A stretch of 64,000 nucleotides of DNA from Lactobacillus xylocopicola (GCF_033096005.1 NZ_AP026803.1:124001-188000); one strand, 5' to 3'; numbered from the stretch's first letter, positions 7,919-17,139 are shown. Notes: generated by a model not told the origin, from the sequence alone. Numbers and translations are program-made.

Positions 7919-8884
7919 TCAACCGATGCGAATGACTGCAGATCCACCAAAGAGGTGACTGAAAAAGTCGGTAATATTGTGCCAAGCTTGCTGGAACCAG
8001 TTACGGTTTTCCGTAGTATTGATTTTAGCAAAAATATCCTTGGCGTTCTTTTCGATATTTTTAGAAAGCGTGGCGGCTTGGTCCTTAAAGCGGTGGTCTT
8101 TCAAAGCACCGGAGTCACGGATTTCAATCATAAAGTTAACGATTTCTTGTTTTTGGTTAGTGGTAATCACGTCACCGAGGTGGTTGATGTTGATTTGGTT
8201 ATTCACAATGGTTTGGATTTGACTATTGGAAATATTGTTGCCAATTTTACCCATGTCTTGCTTGGCACCAGCCACTGCGTTATTCAATTGGGCGTCACTA
8301 TAGCCATCTTTGTCCTGGTTTTCCTTGGTGATTTTGCTCAAAGCACCCATTTCATCTTGAGCAGCATTAACCTGGTCTTGATTTAAGTGTTCGCCCGTTT
8401 TACCGTATGCTGCATAAACGCTGGCCAGAGCACCAGAACCATCAATCGGAACGGCACTGGTCACGTAGATATTGGCATCAGTAATGCCGGCAGTTAAGGC
8501 AGCATTTTTGTATTGGTTGGCAGTGATGGTGGTAATGTTGTTGTGGCTCTGGTAATTTAAAATTTGAACATTGATTCCGCTGCCAGCAGCGGTTTTTTGA
8601 ATCATGGCACTGGACCAAACACCAGAAGTGGTGGTAAAGTTGGCGCCCGAAGGGTTGAGATATTTGACTAGATCAGCACCAGTGATAGTAGTAGTCTGGT
8701 AACTATCGCCGTTCAGGGATGCGGCTAGCGTCTGCACGGTGCCACTTTTTTGTCCTGCTGTTAGTGATGTGCCCAGGCAAACAATGGGCAGGTCGTCTGC
8801 CTTGCTGGTCTGCCCGGATAAGGTGAGCGCGGTTGCCGAAAAGAGGACGGCAAGCAGCACTAGAATAACTTTGTTTCTTTTCAT
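7919..8884 (-). CDS. Secreted DUF1002 family protein
   Basis: 321 residues with a clear signal peptide (MKRNKVILVLLAVLFSATALTLSG, cleavage near ...TSKADD). The mature part begins PIVCLGTSLTAGQ and continues with the DUF1002-type segments ITGADLVKYL, NPSGANFTTTSGVWSSA and AVPIDGSGALA. The C-terminal 150 residues are helical and hydrophilic. DUF1002 proteins are exported proteins of low-GC Gram-positives with no assigned activity. Start ATG at 8884 follows AAAGGAG. Transcribed from a promoter divergent from the glycosyltransferase gene. Confidence 0.9.
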   Translation of the reverse strand: MKRNKVILVLLAVLFSATALTLSGQTSKADDLPIVCLGTSLTAGQKSGTVQTLAASLNGDSYQTTTITGADLVKYLNPSGANFTTTSGVWSSAMIQKTAAGSGINVQILNYQSHNNITTITANQYKNAALTAGITDANIYVTSAVPIDGSGALASVYAAYGKTGEHLNQDQVNAAQDEMGALSKITKENQDKDGYSDAQLNNAVAGAKQDMGKIGNNISNSQIQTIVNNQININHLGDVITTNQKQEIVNFMIEIRDSGALKDHRFKDQAATLSKNIEKNAKDIFAKINTTENRNWFQQAWHNITDFFSHLFGGSAVIRIG

Positions 8885-8917
8885 AAAGATGGTTAACTCC
8901 TTTTACGATAATGATTA

Positions 8918-8923
8918 ATTATA
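8918..8923 (-). promoter_or_regulatory. -10 box of the DUF1002 gene
   Basis: TATAAT on the minus strand, 34 bases before the start codon; no convincing -35 box. Confidence 0.55.
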
Positions 8924-8996
8924 CTAAAGACAGCTTGGAAAAGTTCACTAATGAGGTCTTTGTTTTTTGGTTTTATGTTATTTTTAAGAATTATGA

Positions 8997-9005
8997 TGGT
9001 ATAAT
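8997..9005 (+). promoter_or_regulatory. Extended -10 promoter of the glycosyltransferase-hydrolase operon
   Basis: TGGTATAAT is an extended -10 box, 25 bases before the start codon at 9031. Confidence 0.65.
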
Positions 9006-9030
9006 ATAGAATTAGCAGAGGAGAGATGAA

Positions 9031-9879
9031 ATGATTCAGCAACCTGAATTGACGGTTATCATGCCAGTTTATAACCTTGAAAAGTACCTGGGTCGAGCTT
9101 TGGACCACTTAGCTAAGCAAGACAATGCCAACTTTAAGTTATTAATTGTCAATGATGGCTCAACGGACAATACCAGAAAAGTAGCAGAGAGCTACCGTGA
9201 TCAGTTCCGTTATTTTAAAATCATTAATAAAACAAATGGTGGGTTGTCAGATGCCCGTAATGTCGGTCTGGCTCACGTGGATACTCCATATTTTACTTTT
9301 CATGATGGAGATGATTGGGTTGCCCCCAGCTACACGGATTTCTTTGTGCGGGCCTTTCATGAACATCCAGACGCTGCCATGGTTTCGTGTGGTTTTTGGA
9401 TAGATTATGAGAATAAGGAAGGCTCAGTACAGGTTGGCAGAAAAGTTGCTTGTGGAATGAAGCGTAAGGCGAGTGCGTATCGCTTAATTGTCAACTTTGT
9501 AGGCTCACTATTTAACAACCGGATTTGCCCTTCTCCCGTTAAAGGCTATACCTGGAATAAGGGTTATCGACTTGCAATTGTGCAGCAAAACCACCTATCT
9601 TTCATGAAAAATTTAGCTTTTATGGAAGATCAAATTTTCACTGTCCAATATTTAGCTGCAAGTAGCGGTTTTTATTGTGATAATCAGCCGCTATATCATT
9701 ACTGGCAGCGTAAGGACAGTATGGTTCATAACTATAGCCTAAAAATGATTCCAGATAATTTTAAAACTAATTACATTGTGGGTAAAATTATCCTGAAAGA
9801 TCTGTGGCAAGAACGCAGAAAGAAGAAACCTATTTCAGAGCAAGAACTTGCTGAGGTCACTGAGAGGAACCAGCAATGA
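9031..9879 (+). CDS. Family 2 glycosyltransferase
   Basis: 282 residues with the GT-A fold at the N-terminus: TVIMPVYN (8-15), the nucleotide-binding LLIVNDGSTDNT (37-48), the GGLSDARN segment (70-77) and the metal-binding DGDD (92-95). The rest (to about 280) resembles the acceptor region of EpsJ/CpsJ-type transferases. It probably adds one sugar in a surface polysaccharide, glycolipid or teichoic acid; donor and acceptor are unknown. No membrane helix. Start ATG follows GAGGAGAG. Its last codon overlaps the start of the next gene (ATGA), so they are translationally coupled. Confidence 0.92.
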   Translation: MIQQPELTVIMPVYNLEKYLGRALDHLAKQDNANFKLLIVNDGSTDNTRKVAESYRDQFRYFKIINKTNGGLSDARNVGLAHVDTPYFTFHDGDDWVAPSYTDFFVRAFHEHPDAAMVSCGFWIDYENKEGSVQVGRKVACGMKRKASAYRLIVNFVGSLFNNRICPSPVKGYTWNKGYRLAIVQQNHLSFMKNLAFMEDQIFTVQYLAASSGFYCDNQPLYHYWQRKDSMVHNYSLKMIPDNFKTNYIVGKIILKDLWQERRKKKPISEQELAEVTERNQQ

Positions 9880-10532
9880 TTGAAAAAGTTAATGGGACCG
9901 AGCTTTATTACAGTAAACTAGGTAAGGGCCAGCCACTGTTATTGTTGCACGGCCACCACTTGGATGGTGGCATGTTTGATAAGATTGTTGCGCCCTTGGC
10001 CCTGTATTACACAGTTTATGTGCTCGATATGCGAGGCCATGGACTTAGTCGGGGCGAGAGTGCTCAACACTATCAGACTGAAGTTGCCGACCTGGCTGCT
10101 TTCGTTAAGCAGGTGGGGATTAGGGGCTGTTACTGTTTTGGTTTTGATGCTGGCGGCCTTGTTGCAATGATGCTAGCCAGTCAGGACCAGCAGATTTTCA
10201 AAAAGTTGATGGTTGCTGGTGTTTTTGTCAATGGAAATGGTATTAGACCGTACCACTACTTAACTGAAGGCTTTTTGCGCTTTCTGCAGATGAACCGTGA
10301 TAGCCAGGTCGAATTAACTGAAAGTTTTATGTCAGTTGATAGTTTGAAGGCAATTGCAATTCCAACCTACTGTGTTGTCGGCGAAAAAGACTGGGTTAAG
10401 GTTGAGCATGTGCGCTGGTACAGCCAGATCATGCTGCATGGCCAGCTGCTGATTATGCCCCGTCAAAAGCATGACAGCTACGTAGTCGATAGTTTTAAGC
10501 TATTGGATTTAATGGAAGAATTTTTTAAATAA
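9876..10532 (+). CDS. Alpha/beta hydrolase with Asp at the nucleophile position
   Basis: 218 residues, a small alpha/beta hydrolase: oxyanion motif LLLHGHHLDG (22-31), DMRGHGLS (51-58) and a C-terminal His in RQKHDSY (about 197). The nucleophile elbow reads G89-F-D91-A-G93 where esterase relatives have GFSxG, so the expected Ser is replaced by Asp; Asp166 in GEKDWV is a possible triad acid. Asp nucleophiles occur in haloalkane dehalogenases and epoxide hydrolases, but the size and rest of the sequence do not settle which activity, if any, remains. It overlaps the glycosyltransferase gene by four bases. Confidence 0.85.
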   Translation: MIEKVNGTELYYSKLGKGQPLLLLHGHHLDGGMFDKIVAPLALYYTVYVLDMRGHGLSRGESAQHYQTEVADLAAFVKQVGIRGCYCFGFDAGGLVAMMLASQDQQIFKKLMVAGVFVNGNGIRPYHYLTEGFLRFLQMNRDSQVELTESFMSVDSLKAIAIPTYCVVGEKDWVKVEHVRWYSQIMLHGQLLIMPRQKHDSYVVDSFKLLDLMEEFFK

Positions 10533-10626
10533 AAAAGTTTCAAAAACGCTGAACAAAAGCTAGATTAAAATTATGATTTGATACAGGAATGTTTTTTCGG
10601 ATTTTTAAGTGAATTTCCCACTTTTT

Positions 10627-10656
10627 TCAACATTGGGGGCTTTTTTTGTTTATAAT
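10627..10656 (+). promoter_or_regulatory. Promoter of prs
   Basis: TCAACA (10627-10632) and TATAAT (10651-10656) are 18 bases apart. Transcription should start near 10663, which rules out the upstream in-frame ATG at 10659. Confidence 0.7.
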
Positions 10657-10691
10657 AGATGAGAAAGAATTATTTTAATAAAGAGGTAGCT

Positions 10692-11672
10692 ATGAACAAA
10701 GAAGAAATTCTTCAATTGTTGCATCCAATGAAAGTGATTGGACTGGGCGGAAATCCCGCGTTAAACGAGAAAATTGCCACTATTTTGAAAAAACCACTGA
10801 TTGAAACTGCGGTGCAGCATTTTAGTGACGGTGAGATTCAAGTTAACATTGGTGAGAGCGTCAGGGGCTGTGACGTCTTTGTTATTCAATCAATTCAAGA
10901 CCCAGTGAATGAAAACTTTATGGAACTAGAAATAGTACTGGATGCATTGCATCGGGCCTCAGCGCATCGGATTAATGTGGTGGTACCATATCTAGCCTAT
11001 TCCCGTTCAGATACCAAAACCAGATCACGTGAGCCAATTACAGGTAAGTTGGTTGCTAACTTGTTGCAAATTACCGGCATGGACCACTTAATTGTACTCG
11101 ACTTGCATGCTGCCCAAATACAGGGCTTTTACAATGTTCCAGTTGACCATTTGCATGCAATGCCGCTCTTAGCTCAATATTTTCTCGATAATGGAATTGC
11201 TACCAAAGAAGACGATAACATTGTCGTAGTTTCACCGGATCATTCTGGTGCTAAGCTGGCACGTAACTTTGGGCAGTTCTTTAATGCTCCGATTGCAATT
11301 GTGGATCAGCGTCATGCGCGTTATGATGCCGATGTTCATGACATGATTGGTAACGTCAAGGGCAAGAAATGTATCATTGTTGATGACTTAATTGATACAG
11401 GCTCACGCATTTCTTCTTCCACCAAGTCAGTTTTGGCTGCAGGCGCCGAAAAGGTTTACGTTGCGGCTACGCACGCCCTGTTATCGCAAAATGCTACTGA
11501 GATTCTCAATGGGTTGCCCATTGAACAAATTGTGGTTACCGATACAATCAAGCATAACCGCTATCCTGATCGCATGGTCCGCATCTCAGTTGACTTACTT
11601 TTAGCGCGCGGCATTAACTATGTCTATAATGACCGTTCGATGCACTTACTGAGCGAAAGTGAACTAAAATAA
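10692..11672 (+). CDS. prs: Ribose-phosphate pyrophosphokinase
   Basis: 326 residues from the ATG at 10692, preceded by AGAGG; an upstream in-frame ATG at 10659 lies at the transcription start and is rejected. Class I PRPP synthase motifs are present: FSDGEIQVNI, the flexible loop RSDTKTRSREPITGK, DLHAAQIQGFY and the PRPP-binding loop CIIVDDLIDTGS. It makes phosphoribosyl pyrophosphate from ribose 5-phosphate and ATP for nucleotide, His and Trp synthesis. The loop has RSDTKTR where many homologues have RQDRKAR, suggesting a paralogue; lactobacilli often carry two prs genes. Confidence 0.95.
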   Translation: MNKEEILQLLHPMKVIGLGGNPALNEKIATILKKPLIETAVQHFSDGEIQVNIGESVRGCDVFVIQSIQDPVNENFMELEIVLDALHRASAHRINVVVPYLAYSRSDTKTRSREPITGKLVANLLQITGMDHLIVLDLHAAQIQGFYNVPVDHLHAMPLLAQYFLDNGIATKEDDNIVVVSPDHSGAKLARNFGQFFNAPIAIVDQRHARYDADVHDMIGNVKGKKCIIVDDLIDTGSRISSSTKSVLAAGAEKVYVAATHALLSQNATEILNGLPIEQIVVTDTIKHNRYPDRMVRISVDLLLARGINYVYNDRSMHLLSESELK

Positions 11673-11747
11673 GCAAATTACCAATAACCTAATAAAAATT
11701 TAAAAGGATAAATGCTCTAATGAGTGAAATCTATTCGTTATTTTTCG

Positions 11748-11775
11748 TTGATTTATCCAGTGGCATTGGTATGAT
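11748..11775 (+). promoter_or_regulatory. Promoter of the TetR-family gene
   Basis: TTGATT (11748-11753), a 16-base spacer and an extended -10 box TGGTATGAT ending at 11775. The start codon at 11811 is 35 bases downstream. Confidence 0.6.
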
Positions 11776-11810
11776 AAAATAAAATCGTATATAAAAACGG
11801 AGAAATAACT

Positions 11811-12494
11811 ATGGCTCGACGGAAAAACTATAAAAGAAGACGAATTATCTTGGGTAACACGCTCTCGTTGATTAGAGAAAATGGATTAGATAATGTCTCT
11901 TTCCAGATGATTGCGGAGAAATCTGGAATTTCAAAATCGTTGTTGCAATCATACTATCCATATAAGGCAAAATTAATTGATGATGTTGTGCGCAATATCC
12001 TCAATACTCTGGACGGAGAAGTTAAAAAGCTCAATTATCGTGATGGTGACAAAGTTTGCGCCCGGACCAAGGCTTTCATCTATACAATTGCGAAGCTCGG
12101 AATTTATGATCAGGGCTTGAAGCGGATCATTACCGAAGTTTTTAGCAGTAACGAAACTCTTGATATCTGGAGCGGGATGCTGAATGGTTGGATTAAGGAA
12201 AATCAGATTTTTGATAGCTCCTTCTTTGACCTCAATGATGTACAGCACGGTATTGCTTTTGTGGTTACTGGAGCAGGCCGCCTGTTTTATGATCGCAAAG
12301 AGTTTGATTTGAATGCGGAACAGCTGGCAGACTATGCTACTAGCTCTTTGATGTATAGTTTTCTGCATTCTGCCCCAAAGCAAATCGACCAAGCACTTAA
12401 AGACGGACATGAAATTATTTCTGTGATTGACATCAAAGATATTCATCATGCAATTGATACAATGTTTGATGAAGACAAGGAAATTGTCTGTTAG
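11811..12494 (+). CDS. TetR/AcrR family transcriptional regulator
   Basis: 227 residues. The N-terminal DNA-binding domain is the TetR type: LIRENGLDNVSFQMIAEKSGISKSLL followed by QSYYPYKAKLI (about 19-53). The C-terminal 170 residues are an unclassified ligand or dimer domain. ATG at 11811 has GGAGAAAT upstream. It is followed after 11 bases by a four-helix membrane protein gene, so it probably regulates its own operon and acts on the level of that membrane protein; the ligand is unknown. Confidence 0.9.
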   Translation: MARRKNYKRRRIILGNTLSLIRENGLDNVSFQMIAEKSGISKSLLQSYYPYKAKLIDDVVRNILNTLDGEVKKLNYRDGDKVCARTKAFIYTIAKLGIYDQGLKRIITEVFSSNETLDIWSGMLNGWIKENQIFDSSFFDLNDVQHGIAFVVTGAGRLFYDRKEFDLNAEQLADYATSSLMYSFLHSAPKQIDQALKDGHEIISVIDIKDIHHAIDTMFDEDKEIVC

Positions 12495-12505
12495 GAAGGA
12501 AGAAT

Positions 12506-13336
12506 ATGGCAAATGGCGTGCGGGATGGCTTACACAGAGTGAGTCAGGAGCAGAACAGCCAATACAAAACAACCCTAACTTTTCTTATTTACTTACTTGT
12601 TACGCTGCTGATGATAACGGCAACTTTTCTTAATCCGCCATTTATGAAGAGGCAGATTAGGACAAGTAATAACGAAGCTGTAGTTGTGAGACAAGTCAAC
12701 AAGCATTTTAACACTTTGGCTAATACGATTGGTGCCAGTCAAAGTAGTAATGCTAACTTGCTGACTTCTAAGCAAACACAGCCGATTGCTGATCATATTA
12801 TTGACTATGCTTTGGGTTTTCCCTGGATAAAGGTTAATAACACTAAGCTGGCGAGACAGATTTTGCATGACATTAACCTTTATATTGACCAGGGCTCGTC
12901 AAGTGACGCGCAATTAGTGCAGGAAAAATTGAAAGAGCAGGGAAGTAATGCCTTGTACGAGGTAGTCGATGCCTTTAGTTTAAATACTATGATGATTGGT
13001 GGTAATATCGCGTTTATCCTCTTGCTTGGCAACTTGACGATAATTGTGATGGTTGCCCTGAGCCTAAAATCGTTGCTGAGTGAAATGCGCATGGTGATGA
13101 ACGGTAAAAGATTGCTCCATAATATCACGGCGGCTGGGATGTGGGCTGGCTTTTGGGTGATTCTCATTGCCGGTCTGTTGGCCCTTTTTCCAGTTATCTT
13201 TAACATTACGGGCTTGGCGGTGCTAGGTTACGTATTGGAAATTGCTAGCAGCATTTTCTTAGACTTTGTCATTGTCGGTGTCATCTTATATATTGTAATG
13301 GCAATTCCATGGGAGATTAGCTCGCCGAATAATTAA
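12506..13336 (+). CDS. Hypothetical four-helix membrane protein
   Basis: 276 residues. One helix near the N-terminus (about 24-42, LTFLIYLLVTLLMITATFL), a soluble extracytoplasmic region of about 120 residues, then three helices: about 166-188 (MIGGNIAFILLLGNLTIIVMVAL), about 211-232 (MWAGFWVILIAGLLALFPVIF) and about 243-268. This layout resembles small exported-loop membrane proteins found beside TetR regulators in lactobacilli. No enzymatic motif is seen. The ATG follows GGAAGGAAG; the gene ends at a strong bidirectional terminator. Confidence 0.75.
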   Translation: MANGVRDGLHRVSQEQNSQYKTTLTFLIYLLVTLLMITATFLNPPFMKRQIRTSNNEAVVVRQVNKHFNTLANTIGASQSSNANLLTSKQTQPIADHIIDYALGFPWIKVNNTKLARQILHDINLYIDQGSSSDAQLVQEKLKEQGSNALYEVVDAFSLNTMMIGGNIAFILLLGNLTIIVMVALSLKSLLSEMRMVMNGKRLLHNITAAGMWAGFWVILIAGLLALFPVIFNITGLAVLGYVLEIASSIFLDFVIVGVILYIVMAIPWEISSPNN

Positions 13337-13338
13337 CT

Positions 13339-13374
13339 AAAAAACCCCTCTAGCATTAAGGCTAGGGGGTTTTT
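13339..13374. terminator. Bidirectional terminator between the membrane protein and LysR genes
   Basis: Stem AACCCCTCTAGC / GCTAGGGGGTT (one unpaired base) around a short loop, with an A run on the left and T run on the right. It serves the plus-strand operon and the convergent LysR gene. Confidence 0.88.
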
Positions 13375-13383
13375 TAGTTGCCG

Positions 13384-14310
13384 CTAGGTGATTTTAGGTT
13401 GTAAATTTTTATGCTTGAAGATAGTGACCAAGTTCTGCAAGGCTGGTGAAGTCTCTACGGAGTGCCTAGTTGCAATAAAGAAAATCAAGTTGAGGATACT
13501 ACTGTCCAAAGGAAAAAGGTTGATTGGAGTCTGGGCAATCCGCTTGATAATACTGGCTGAGGAAATAGTTAGCCCAATGCCATGGATGGCCAGATTAGTC
13601 GCTGTGATCACACTCTTGGATTCCATGACAATGTTGCCCTCAATTCTTAAGCGCTGAAAGAGACCATTAACCTGGTGTCTGACTGCCGAACCAGCTGCAC
13701 TCAAGACCAGTGGTTCTTGTAACAAGTCTCTCAAATTGAGCTCGCCTGGATCAAGAATAAAGCGTCCCGCTTGATAATACGGGGAAGCGGGCGAGATTAC
13801 GACGTAATAGCGTTCCCCGCCATTGATTACAACATCAAGACTGGAGTTAATGGCCTCTGGAGTTTGTCCAATGTAACAATCAATTTCCCCATTTAGTAAC
13901 CTTTTTTCGCTTTCTCGCGGAAAATCCTCAACTAATTGGATGCTGACTTGCGGATTATTTTGCAGAAATTGGGGCAGGAGTTCCGGTAGCAGGTAAGTAC
14001 CCAAGCTTTCTAGGATACCAATGCGGATAACTTGTTGCTTCGGGTTAGTGTATGAAGCAAGGCGACGATTTAGTTGTTGCTTGTCATAGGAGATGCTTTC
14101 GAGGTAGTGGTAATAGATTAAGCCGGCTGGAGTTAAGGTATAAGGCGGTTTACTACGCTCAATTATTTTGACGCCAAGATTGCGCTCAATCCGGCCAATT
14201 AGTTGGGTAAGATATGGTTGCGAGATAAAAAGCTCTTTAGCCGCTCTGGTAAAGCTGCTCTCTTTGAGCAAGACATCTAAGAAATGCTGCAATTCTTCTG
14301 GATTGTTCAT
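13384..14310 (-). CDS. LysR family transcriptional regulator
   Basis: 308 residues. The N-terminal winged helix reads LQHFLDVLLKESSFTRAAKELFISQPYLTQLIGRIERNLG, a normal LysR DNA-binding domain; the effector domain begins near residue 92 (VIRIGILESLGTYLLPELLPQF). It lies downstream of the DUF2798-like membrane protein and flavoprotein genes on the same strand, behind a terminator, so it is probably transcribed separately or by read-through. By position it is the likely regulator of that cassette; this is inference. The divergent LysR at 30681 is associated with a similar cassette. Confidence 0.92.
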   Translation of the reverse strand: MNNPEELQHFLDVLLKESSFTRAAKELFISQPYLTQLIGRIERNLGVKIIERSKPPYTLTPAGLIYYHYLESISYDKQQLNRRLASYTNPKQQVIRIGILESLGTYLLPELLPQFLQNNPQVSIQLVEDFPRESEKRLLNGEIDCYIGQTPEAINSSLDVVINGGERYYVVISPASPYYQAGRFILDPGELNLRDLLQEPLVLSAAGSAVRHQVNGLFQRLRIEGNIVMESKSVITATNLAIHGIGLTISSASIIKRIAQTPINLFPLDSSILNLIFFIATRHSVETSPALQNLVTIFKHKNLQPKIT

Positions 14311-14374
14311 AATAACTCCATTTCTAAGCTGATGTTGTTGGTTTAAGGTTTAAATTTACTTTCTTAAATATACA

Positions 14375-14425
14375 AAAAAACTGATAATTCTGGCAAATAT
14401 GATTGGCAAAAAATATCAGTTTTTA
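14375..14425 (-). terminator. Terminator after the first flavoprotein cassette
   Basis: On the minus strand AAAAACTGATA and TATCAGTTTTTTT pair, with an inner pair between TTGCC and GGCAA-like arms, followed by T residues. It separates the membrane protein gene from the LysR gene. Confidence 0.7.
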
Positions 14426-14440
14426 ACTTCTAAAAGTGGC

Positions 14441-14929
14441 TTAGATTGACCGTGATGCTGGTTTACCCAAAATTACTGTAGCGGTCTTAGTACCAACCCA
14501 AACAGCAACAAAGGAAGCAAGATATGAAATAATAAAGAAAATTAGCCAATCATGTGTCCAACCGTTAATCCAGGTTTGCATCCGGATTGACTGGGGAATT
14601 TCAGCGTTATAGAAAATACTCTGGCCACTACAAATCAAGGTATTGAAAGTGTTCAAAATAGCGGAAGGGATGATAGCCTGGACCAGCTTAAAGCTCAAGG
14701 TTCCTGGCTTCAAGCCTAATAATTGGGCAAAGCGGTCACCCCAACTGTTATATGGAATGAAAAGACTAACAACGAAGACAATAAAGAAAATTTCTGCCCA
14801 GAGCTTGAATAAAACTGTCCAGGTCAAGCCAAGTTGGTCAACCAGGATAACAGCAATTGCCATGATGAAGCCCATCACTAGAGCTAAAATGGCGGTAATA
14901 ATAGTGCCGAAGTGGCTTTTTAAAAACAT
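14441..14929 (-). CDS. DUF2798-like membrane protein, paired with flavoprotein 1
   Basis: 162 residues with four membrane helices in two similar halves: about 8-33 (TIITAILALVMGFIMAIAVILV), 42-62 (LWAEIFFIVFVVSLFIPYNSWG), 83-105 and 130-155. The pattern, including helix-WAE-helix-PYNSWGDR, resembles a duplicated DUF2798 unit, a membrane family of unknown role. It lies 21 bp downstream of the flavoprotein gene, so they form an operon. The protein encoded at 28529-29014 is clearly its paralogue (both begin MF.KSHFGT), and also follows a flavoprotein gene. It could anchor or feed electrons to the flavoprotein, or be a transporter; undecided. Confidence 0.8.
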   Translation of the reverse strand: MFLKSHFGTIITAILALVMGFIMAIAVILVDQLGLTWTVLFKLWAEIFFIVFVVSLFIPYNSWGDRFAQLLGLKPGTLSFKLVQAIIPSAILNTFNTLICSGQSIFYNAEIPQSIRMQTWINGWTHDWLIFFIISYLASFVAVWVGTKTATVILGKPASRSI

Positions 14930-14950
14930 GGTTTGTTCCTTTCTTAAAGC

Positions 14951-16837
14951 TTAATTTTGGGAAGCTGCGCTAGCTGCATCTAGGTCCTGGCTTTCTTCAT
15001 AAGCGGTGTTAGCAGCAATCCGGCCGAAGGTGAAGATATCGGCAAGTGAGTTACCCCCCAAACGGTTACCGGCATGAAGCCCGCCGGCATTTTCACCGGC
15101 TGAGTAGAGGCCGCTAATGATTTGTCCCGCTGGGTTCAAAACTCGGGCCTGGGGATCAATGGTCAGCCCGCCCATGGTGTGGTGGATGGCTGGCTTTCTT
15201 GGTGTGGCATAGAAAGGTGCAACTTCGCACTTAAGACCAAAGACGTTCTTGTGGAATTCAGGATCATTTTTTTGGTCGACAGCGTGGTTGTAAGTTTTAA
15301 TGGTTTTAACTAAAGTGTCTGGATCCATACCTGCTTTTTGAGCTAGTTCTGTGAGTGTGTCTGCCTTGAGTAAGGAACCAGCCTTGACTTGGGCATCAAT
15401 TGCTGCCTGACTAGTATTATAGGCAGTTTCCTTAATCTGATCGTCAGCAATCAGGTAGAATAAGCCCCCATTGTCAATCGCTGCCTTGGCCAAGGTATCT
15501 CGTTCGGCAAACTCGTTGACGAAGCGTTGGCCCTTTTGGTTGACCATGATGAAGTTGGCTGGAGGTGTTTGTAGTCCGGTAAATAATTCCCCCGTCTGCG
15601 GATCAGAAACGGGCATTAACTGAATAAAGCCCATGCCGAACAAGTCAGCGCCAGCCTCAAGCCCTAGTCGAATACCATCGCCAGTGATTGCAGGGGAATT
15701 GGTGGTAGCAATGTCGTCAGCAATGCTGGTCCAGTACGTATTGAACTTTTGGACCATCTTGGTGTTAGCGCCAAAGCCGCCGGCCGTTAAAATCACTGCC
15801 TTGGCGTGGACAGTTAACATACTACCGTCAGCGCGGGTGGCAATTACGCCGCAGACCTTGTCGTGCTCAATAATTAAGTGCTCAGCTTGAGTTTCCAGGT
15901 GTGGTTCGACGCCATGATTTTTCACCCAATCGCCCAAGATATGAATGTAGGCATAACCCATCGGTTCTACCGGTTTGTGCCCGCGCCGCCAGAGTCCGCC
16001 CACCGGCTCGGTAACCTCACTATTATCAAACTTAACGCCTAAATCCGTCAGCCACTTAACCGAGTTCAGAGCGTTGGTAACTAACTCATGGACCAAGTTA
16101 TACTTGCCGTGAATTTCATTACCTTTTAAGTCGGTGCGCTTTCCGCCAAGATAGGTTTGGATTTCGTGCAAGAGGGTGGAATCAAATAAGTGGTCTGCCC
16201 CAGTTGCCACATAATCCTTGATTTGTGCCTGCAACTGCTCAAAGTCTTCCTGGTATTCTGGGTCAATCTGATCGAGCGGCAGTGCTGCTAGTTCCTCCAA
16301 AGTTTCTTTTTCACCAGGCAGAGCCGCGAACTTGCCCTGCCACTCTGGATCAGCTGCATTCAGAGGACCACCAGCCCGGCTTGTGTTGCCGCCAACTTGT
16401 GGGTATTTTTCAAGGATGACGACCTGTTCACCGTGTTGAATAGAGCGCACCGCTGCAGCCAGGCCAGCACCACCGGCACCAACAATAACCACATCAGTGG
16501 TTATCACTTCGTCTTGCTGTTGAGCAACGGCCGGTTTTGGCCGGTGCTTCCAAGCGGCAGCATCACCACCGGCTTGGGTAATTGCAGCGGCTACACCAGC
16601 GATCACGCCGTGGCTAGAAATGGTGGCACCGCTGACCGCATCAAGGTTGAGCGTTTGGTTGGCGACAATCTCTTGGGGGAGTCGGTGAAAAACCTCATCC
16701 GCCACGCCCTTAGTCTCGCTAGCTGAATCAACCGTGATCTTAGTAATTTTATTATCATTAATTTCCACCGTCATCGGCATGGCTTCAGATCCGTGTCCCA
16801 TCGCCTTGACATTGTATTGACCACTTTTTAGTTCCAT
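14951..16837 (-). CDS. FMN-binding and FAD-binding flavoprotein reductase (fumarate/urocanate reductase family)
   Basis: 628 residues with no signal peptide, so cytoplasmic. Residues 1-90 form an FMN_bind domain with the flavinylation motif D66-A-V-S-G-A-T72. The FAD-binding domain starts at [14 protein letters not shown] (116-129). Positions known from fumarate reductases are partly kept: an Arg in NEFAERD, His-His in HHTMGG (about 552-553) and Arg592 in GNRLGGNSL. However the usual QxHP segment reads QLMP, so the substrate may be a different unsaturated acid. Such enzymes reduce alkenes such as fumarate, urocanate or acrylates as an electron sink. ATG at 16837 follows GAGGTAGT. No apbE-type flavin transferase gene is in the window. 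Confidence 0.92.
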   Translation of the reverse strand: MELKSGQYNVKAMGHGSEAMPMTVEINDNKITKITVDSASETKGVADEVFHRLPQEIVANQTLNLDAVSGATISSHGVIAGVAAAITQAGGDAAAWKHRPKPAVAQQQDEVITTDVVIVGAGGAGLAAAVRSIQHGEQVVILEKYPQVGGNTSRAGGPLNAADPEWQGKFAALPGEKETLEELAALPLDQIDPEYQEDFEQLQAQIKDYVATGADHLFDSTLLHEIQTYLGGKRTDLKGNEIHGKYNLVHELVTNALNSVKWLTDLGVKFDNSEVTEPVGGLWRRGHKPVEPMGYAYIHILGDWVKNHGVEPHLETQAEHLIIEHDKVCGVIATRADGSMLTVHAKAVILTAGGFGANTKMVQKFNTYWTSIADDIATTNSPAITGDGIRLGLEAGADLFGMGFIQLMPVSDPQTGELFTGLQTPPANFIMVNQKGQRFVNEFAERDTLAKAAIDNGGLFYLIADDQIKETAYNTSQAAIDAQVKAGSLLKADTLTELAQKAGMDPDTLVKTIKTYNHAVDQKNDPEFHKNVFGLKCEVAPFYATPRKPAIHHTMGGLTIDPQARVLNPAGQIISGLYSAGENAGGLHAGNRLGGNSLADIFTFGRIAANTAYEESQDLDAASAASQN

Positions 16838-16882
16838 TTTTTACTACCTCGCTAATGTTTGTTTTAAATCCTTTTGAAAATA

Positions 16883-16896
16883 GCATAGCGCTTACA
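16883..16896 (-). promoter_or_regulatory. Candidate cre site upstream of flavoprotein 1
   Basis: Minus-strand TGTAAGCGCTATGC matches the catabolite-response consensus TGWAARCGYTWNCW at 12 of 14 positions, 46 bases before the start codon. Binding by CcpA-HPr would link the cassette to sugar supply. Confidence 0.55.
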
Positions 16897-17139
16897 GCTG
16901 GGGCGAATCAAATAGTTTTTTTGCAATTTTTAAATAACAAAATTGCTATAACTAGATTTTTTACAACACTGTAGGGATTACTACTATCCTGTATAGTTAG
17001 ACTAAATTTAGCTTGTTTCTACATAACATAGCCATTAAATTATTGGCGCTTTAAGGCCGGCTCGATGAGGTTTTAACCGGATCCGAAAATTATTTGCTAA
17101 AAATTAGTGAATTTGTAATTTTTCTGCTAGTAAATGCCG

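Noticed and set aside
11973-12572. 199-codon minus-strand frame opposite the TetR gene
   Set aside because: Shadow of a real gene; the product is low in recognisable features and rich in Cys/Ile as in reversed reading frames.
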